Source of the DNA: Prochlorococcus sp. AG-388-A01
GTDB lineage: Bacteria > Cyanobacteriota > Cyanobacteriia > PCC-6307 > Cyanobiaceae
DNA length: 64,000 nucleotides
Direction: 5' to 3'
Assembly: GCA_003279945.1 (NCBI GenBank)
Contig: QCGK01000003.1
Coordinates: 62,001-126,000 of the forward strand
Positions within the stretch are counted from its first letter, which is position 1. Each line of letters begins with the position of its first letter. A program made the position numbers and the translations under genes. Positions 60,209-64,000 of the stretch are shown one piece after another. Under the pieces are notes generated by a model. It was given only the letters and a program-made list of their open reading frames with translations, was not told the DNA's origin and made no database searches.

Positions 60209-62662
60209 TCAATTCAAAAAATCATGAATGAATTTATTATCAGAATTTTCAATAAGTATATTCCTTAAAACAATATTTTCTTTTAAATCAGGATCATTAC
60301 TAATAACTTTGATAGCCTCTTCACGGGCTTTCTCAATTAAAAATTTATTGTTTGGTAAATTGTCCAGTACAAAATCAGGCAATCCAGATTGTCTATATCC
60401 TAAAATTTGGCCTGGGCCTCTAAGCTCCAAGTCTTTTTCGGCAATATAAAAGCCATCATTGGACTTTTGCAAAACACATAGTCGCTTGTTTTCTAATCCA
60501 TTTTTATTAGAAGTTACCAGATAACAAAAAGATTTGGTTGATCCTCTTCCAACTCTCCCCCTTAATTGATGTAGCTGAGACAATCCAAATCTTTCCGAAT
60601 TATAAATAATCATAATTGTGGCATTAGGTACATCAATCCCAACTTCAATTACAGTAGTCGAAACCAATATATTAATTTCATTTTTTAAAAAAGAATTAAT
60701 CACTTCATTCTTTTCTAGTGAATTTAATTTGCCATGCAATAATCCAACTTTTTTATTAAAAAAAACCTCTTCTGATAAATGTTTAAATATTTTCTTCGCC
60801 GAACTTAAATTCATTTTCTCTGAATCTTCAATAAGTGGCAAAATCACATAAGCTTGTCTACCGTTAGTGATCTCATCTTCAACAATCTTGAACAAGTTAG
60901 TTAAATTATCTTCTGAAATTATTTTTGTAGTTATAGGAATTCTCCCAGGAGGAAGTTCTGTAATTTGACTAACATCTAAATCACCGTAAATAGAAAGCGC
61001 AAGAGTTCTAGGAATTGGTGTTGCTGTCATTGATAACAAGTTAGTATTTTCCCCTTTATTAAGTAATCTATTTCTTTGAGTAACTCCAAACCGATGTTGT
61101 TCATCAATTACTACCATCCCTAATGAATTAAAGATGACTTTATCTTCAAATAATGCGTGAGTACCTACGATGATATCAACTAATCCACTCTTTAAATTCG
61201 AAAGAATTTCTTTTCTCTTTTTTTGAGTAGTATTCCCTGTAAGAAGTTCAACAGAGACTAAAAGTGGGTTTAAATACTTTAATAAATTTTTAAAATGTTG
61301 TTCTGCTAATACCTCAGTTGGAACCATAAAAGCACCTTGTAAGTTTTTTTCAATGACAATCAAAAGAGATGCTATTGCTATGATAGTTTTACCACTTCCT
61401 ACATCTCCCTGAAGCAATCTAGACATCGGTTCGGGATTAGATAAATCTTTCTTGATTTCATTTAAAACATTGACTTGAGATTTTGTTAAATCAAAAGGAA
61501 AAGTATTTAGAAATTCTTTTAATAAAGATTTCTTTTGAGGCAATTGTTTGGCAATAAGATTTTTATTCGTCTTTCTTTTTCTAAGTAAAAACTTTATTTG
61601 TAGTAGAAATAACTCATCAAAAACCAAACGTTTTTTTGATTCAATTAGTGCCTGTTGATTTAATGGTAAATGAATATTAATCAAAGACTCTCCTTTAGAT
61701 AATAAAGATAATGAATCAAGTTGCTTTTGGTTTAAAATTTCAGGATATTGCTTTGCGTAAATTAATACCTTTTTGATGAGCTTTACAAAACTCATATTTG
61801 ATACCGCTTCAGCTAATGAATACAAGGGTAATATTTTTCCTGAGAAATTAAAATTATCATTATTATCCTTAAGAATTTCGATCTGTGGATCTACAAAAGT
61901 TTTGCCATACTCTGTCAATTTAATCTTGCCGGAAATTGCCAATTTAGTTCCAGGAGTATATAAAGATTTTTGAGATGAGAAAAAGGAATATGATCTAAAT
62001 CTCCTTCCTAAAAAAAATTTTGTAACCTTTACTGAAGAAGTTTCATCTGAAACCACAAAGTTCATTATTGATAAATTGCTATTTTTTGTACTCTTATGAA
62101 TATAAAATCTTTTAATATTTGCAATGCAAGTATATAAATTATCTGGTTTTAAATTTATTATCTTGACTCTATTCGTGTAGTCTAAATATGTTCTTGGGAA
62201 ATAATTAATTAGATCTTTTACATTAAAAATACCTAATTCATTAAGCTTATTTTTATAAACTTTACCTACATTTTTTATTAATGAAATATCTGAATCAAGA
62301 GACAAACTTGAGTCGGTTTTATTCAAAAAAACTGTTTTAGAAATATTATTAGAACTTTCTATTTCTAAATTTTTACCAAGTTTATAAAGACTTTTTCTTG
62401 TATCTATAATTAACCTTTTTCTTTGATGAATATCTAACTTAATATATTCATTATATTTTTTAGAAAATTGATTAAATATTCCCAAATATTCTTCTGAGAG
62501 ATTTAGTTTATCTAGTCTTTTCAATGATTCATGTAAATAATCATTAAAATATTTTTTTCTTCCAAGAGTATTAATAAATTTGTTTTCCGTTTCAATAATT
62601 AGAGACTTCTGAAGAGTTCTTATCCAATCCTTAATTAATTTATTATTCCCGCTACTAGTCAC
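60209..62662 (-). CDS. recG: ATP-dependent DNA helicase RecG
   Basis: Branch-migration helicase that remodels stalled forks. An N-terminal extension of about 120 residues precedes the HhH-like VYKNKLNELGIFNVKDLINYFP and the wedge OB domain. Helicase motifs: I LLQGDVGSGKTIIA, II VVIDEQHRFGVTQR, III SMTATPIPRTLALS, VI QLHQLRGRVGRG. Length 817; the extension over E. coli RecG (693) is typical of cyanobacteria and plastids. Confidence 0.97.
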   Translation of the reverse strand: MTSSGNNKLIKDWIRTLQKSLIIETENKFINTLGRKKYFNDYLHESLKRLDKLNLSEEYLGIFNQFSKKYNEYIKLDIHQRKRLIIDTRKSLYKLGKNLEIESSNNISKTVFLNKTDSSLSLDSDISLIKNVGKVYKNKLNELGIFNVKDLINYFPRTYLDYTNRVKIINLKPDNLYTCIANIKRFYIHKSTKNSNLSIMNFVVSDETSSVKVTKFFLGRRFRSYSFFSSQKSLYTPGTKLAISGKIKLTEYGKTFVDPQIEILKDNNDNFNFSGKILPLYSLAEAVSNMSFVKLIKKVLIYAKQYPEILNQKQLDSLSLLSKGESLINIHLPLNQQALIESKKRLVFDELFLLQIKFLLRKRKTNKNLIAKQLPQKKSLLKEFLNTFPFDLTKSQVNVLNEIKKDLSNPEPMSRLLQGDVGSGKTIIAIASLLIVIEKNLQGAFMVPTEVLAEQHFKNLLKYLNPLLVSVELLTGNTTQKKRKEILSNLKSGLVDIIVGTHALFEDKVIFNSLGMVVIDEQHRFGVTQRNRLLNKGENTNLLSMTATPIPRTLALSIYGDLDVSQITELPPGRIPITTKIISEDNLTNLFKIVEDEITNGRQAYVILPLIEDSEKMNLSSAKKIFKHLSEEVFFNKKVGLLHGKLNSLEKNEVINSFLKNEINILVSTTVIEVGIDVPNATIMIIYNSERFGLSQLHQLRGRVGRGSTKSFCYLVTSNKNGLENKRLCVLQKSNDGFYIAEKDLELRGPGQILGYRQSGLPDFVLDNLPNNKFLIEKAREEAIKVISNDPDLKENIVLRNILIENSDNKFIHDFLN

Positions 62663-62684
62663 ATCTGAAAAGATAGTTATTTTT

Positions 62685-63758
62685 TCAACGTATCTTATTC
62701 AAAGTTATTTCTTTTTGCTTCCAGTATGTCTCTTTTTTAATCAAATGCTGAAATTGATTTTTAAGCTCATTTATTTTATTCTTTTGAATAGAAAGATTTA
62801 AATTTTTAAACTCTAACTCAACAGTAGATATATTAAAAAAAATAACACTTGGAAGGTTATCGCCTTTTGATGATGACTGATTCAAGTTGAATTCGAAATT
62901 AATTACAAAAGGATGTGGATGTTTTATCATCAATTTTTTAGCTACTAAGTACTCAAAGGAATCCTTAGATATAATCTTTTCTATTAGATTGACCTTAAAT
63001 AATTCTTGGTTAATCTGGTATGAAAGATTCAATAGTAAATTTTCTAATGACTTATCTACTAAATCAAAATCTTTTAGACTCTGAAGATTAGGTGAAATAT
63101 TCATTTGATTTATATGGTCTTTTTCTGAATATCTCGGTTTTTCTACCCTAACTTCCTCTATTAATTCAAGCAGGAATGAAACGAATTGTTTTTCTAATCC
63201 TATATTTTCAATAATATTGTTATTTGATAAATAATTATTATCTAGATCAATTGATACTAATTTCTCATAATTATCAGCCTGATAATATTCACAACTGTTA
63301 ATAATATCTTCATTGATGTGGAACTGAATAGGTTCTTCAAATTGAAAAGCATCTTGATCTTGAAATTCTTCTTTTTGGTAATCCTTTGTTATTGCAGAAC
63401 TTCCTAAATTATTAAAATCATTTTCCTTATTTGTTTTTTTTTCAATTACATTTATTTTTAATTGTTCTAATGTTAATAAAGGCAAATTCTTATTAATGAG
63501 TTTACTTATTTTTTTTTCAAAAAGATAGAAAAATTCATTTGCATTTAAGAAATTATCTTTAATTGATAGATAACAATATAATTCGTTAAGCCCTTTCTCT
63601 ACAGAAATATAAAGTAGATCTCTTACGAGATTAAGATAGAGTTCATATTCCCTATAGATATAGCGAATTAATCTTTTTTTTTGTATGTCTGCTCTCTCTA
63701 ATTGAGAATTAACTTTGTCTATATCTACGTAATTTTTAAAATTATTCAAATTATTCAA
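62685..63758 (-). CDS. Hypothetical protein, about 357 aa
   Basis: Low-complexity, Asn/Leu/Ile/Lys-rich protein with long helical stretches, no signal peptide, membrane segment or recognised motif. The middle (about residues 110-190) is acidic and Gln-rich, possibly disordered. The frame extends up to a codon at 63827, but that would overlap tsf by 65 nt; I therefore prefer the TTG at 63758, just after the tsf stop, giving 357 rather than 380 residues. It lies between tsf and recG, a position I recall for a picocyanobacterial gene of unknown function. Confidence 0.7.
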   Translation of the reverse strand: MNNLNNFKNYVDIDKVNSQLERADIQKKRLIRYIYREYELYLNLVRDLLYISVEKGLNELYCYLSIKDNFLNANEFFYLFEKKISKLINKNLPLLTLEQLKINVIEKKTNKENDFNNLGSSAITKDYQKEEFQDQDAFQFEEPIQFHINEDIINSCEYYQADNYEKLVSIDLDNNYLSNNNIIENIGLEKQFVSFLLELIEEVRVEKPRYSEKDHINQMNISPNLQSLKDFDLVDKSLENLLLNLSYQINQELFKVNLIEKIISKDSFEYLVAKKLMIKHPHPFVINFEFNLNQSSSKGDNLPSVIFFNISTVELEFKNLNLSIQKNKINELKNQFQHLIKKETYWKQKEITLNKIR

Positions 63759-63762
63759 GTGA

Positions 63763-64000
63763 CTAGTTTGATTGCATTGATGCAACCTCTTGTGCAAAGT
63801 CCATCTGATTTTTTTCGATACCTTCACCCAATGTATATCTTATAAAGCGTCTTACTTTAATATTTTCTCCAATTTTTGCAGCCGCTTGTTTTACAAGATC
63901 CTCAACAGTAAGAGAACTATCTTTAATATAAGGTTGTGAAAGCAAAACTAGTTCATTAAGTCTTTTCGCTATTCTCCCTTCAACTATTTTTTCTTTAATT
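63763..64000 (-). CDS. tsf: Elongation factor Ts (C-terminal part)
   Basis: Nucleotide-exchange factor for EF-Tu. Only the last 78 codons are inside the window; the frame stays open to the edge. [24 protein letters not shown], then [32 protein letters not shown] are the conserved EF-Ts C-terminal core. The next gene starts 4 nt beyond the stop. Confidence 0.95.
   Translation of the reverse strand, partial: IKEKIVEGRIAKRLNELVLLSQPYIKDSSLTVEDLVKQAAAKIGENIKVRRFIRYTLGEGIEKNQMDFAQEVASMQSN

Noticed and set aside
1..64000. tRNA, rRNA, CRISPR arrays, insertion sequences, prophage, high-light-inducible genes
   Set aside because: Read through intergenic regions on both strands: no cloverleaf with a GTTCGA loop, no regular spaced repeats, no transposase or integrase, and no chlorophyll-binding Hli motif found. 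A tRNAscan/CRISPR search could confirm.

Overview
The window is AT-rich, gene-dense and cyanobacterial. It carries geranylgeranyl reductase (chlP), the bifunctional FBPase/SBPase (glpX), phosphoribulokinase, cyanobacterial ferredoxin-sulfite reductase, plant-type class I aldolase, CcsA, CIA30, a CSP41b-like protein and DUF3685/DUF3727/YqeG-type proteins. The strong A+T bias, very short intergenic gaps, many tiny ORFs, and the gene orders ureFG-urtABCDE and ilvD-CIA30-pgl-gnd-glgC-hemA-glpX-rpe point to a high-light-adapted Prochlorococcus. This assignment rests on recognition of gene content and order, not on a database search.

Layout. (1) 1-6.3 kb: end of the urease accessory genes (ureF partial, ureG) and the urea ABC importer urtABCDE, with an NtcA-type promoter before urtA and a hairpin between urtA and urtB. 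(2) 6.3-10.4 kb: a small-gene region of about 12 genes or candidates under 140 codons, most of them membrane, secreted or unknown; one encodes a ribbon-helix-helix-like protein flanked by repeated CA(G/A)CACTT octamers. (3) 10.4-12.8 kb: a Rieske/PaO-type oxygenase, a 33-residue membrane peptide and an orphan ABC ATPase in one tight operon, then a convergent zinc-ribbon membrane protein with a 21-bp coding repeat. (4) 12.9-15.7 kb: an iron-related module with a Cys-rich Crp/FNR-type regulator under a promoter overlapped by Fur-box-like sequences, ferritin, an unlisted 40-residue Cys/Lys-rich peptide just behind another Fur-like box, and a FutC-type iron ABC ATPase. (5) 15.8-29.7 kb: housekeeping and conserved cyanobacterial genes (nth, pgsA, hisA, ruvX, yqeG, proB, lpxD, leuB). 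(6) 29.8-36.6 kb: central carbon metabolism (prk, accD, class I and class II aldolases), closed by a strong two-way terminator, then purQ/purS. (7) 36.6-49.1 kb: CobW GTPase, a pentapeptide protein, a UPRT-like protein, ilvD, CIA30, the pentose-phosphate/glycogen genes (pgl, gnd, glgC), hemA, glpX and the divergent rpe. (8) 49.1-64 kb: ccsA, lptB, typA, two M15 peptidases, chlP, glyS, sir, recG and the 3' end of tsf.

The genes combine nitrogen scavenging from urea, iron storage and uptake, chlorophyll synthesis, the Calvin and oxidative pentose-phosphate cycles, and amino-acid, purine and lipid synthesis. I saw no tRNA, rRNA, CRISPR array, insertion sequence or prophage. The least explained parts are the small-gene block, the oxygenase/peptide/ABC operon and the Fur-associated Cys-rich peptide.
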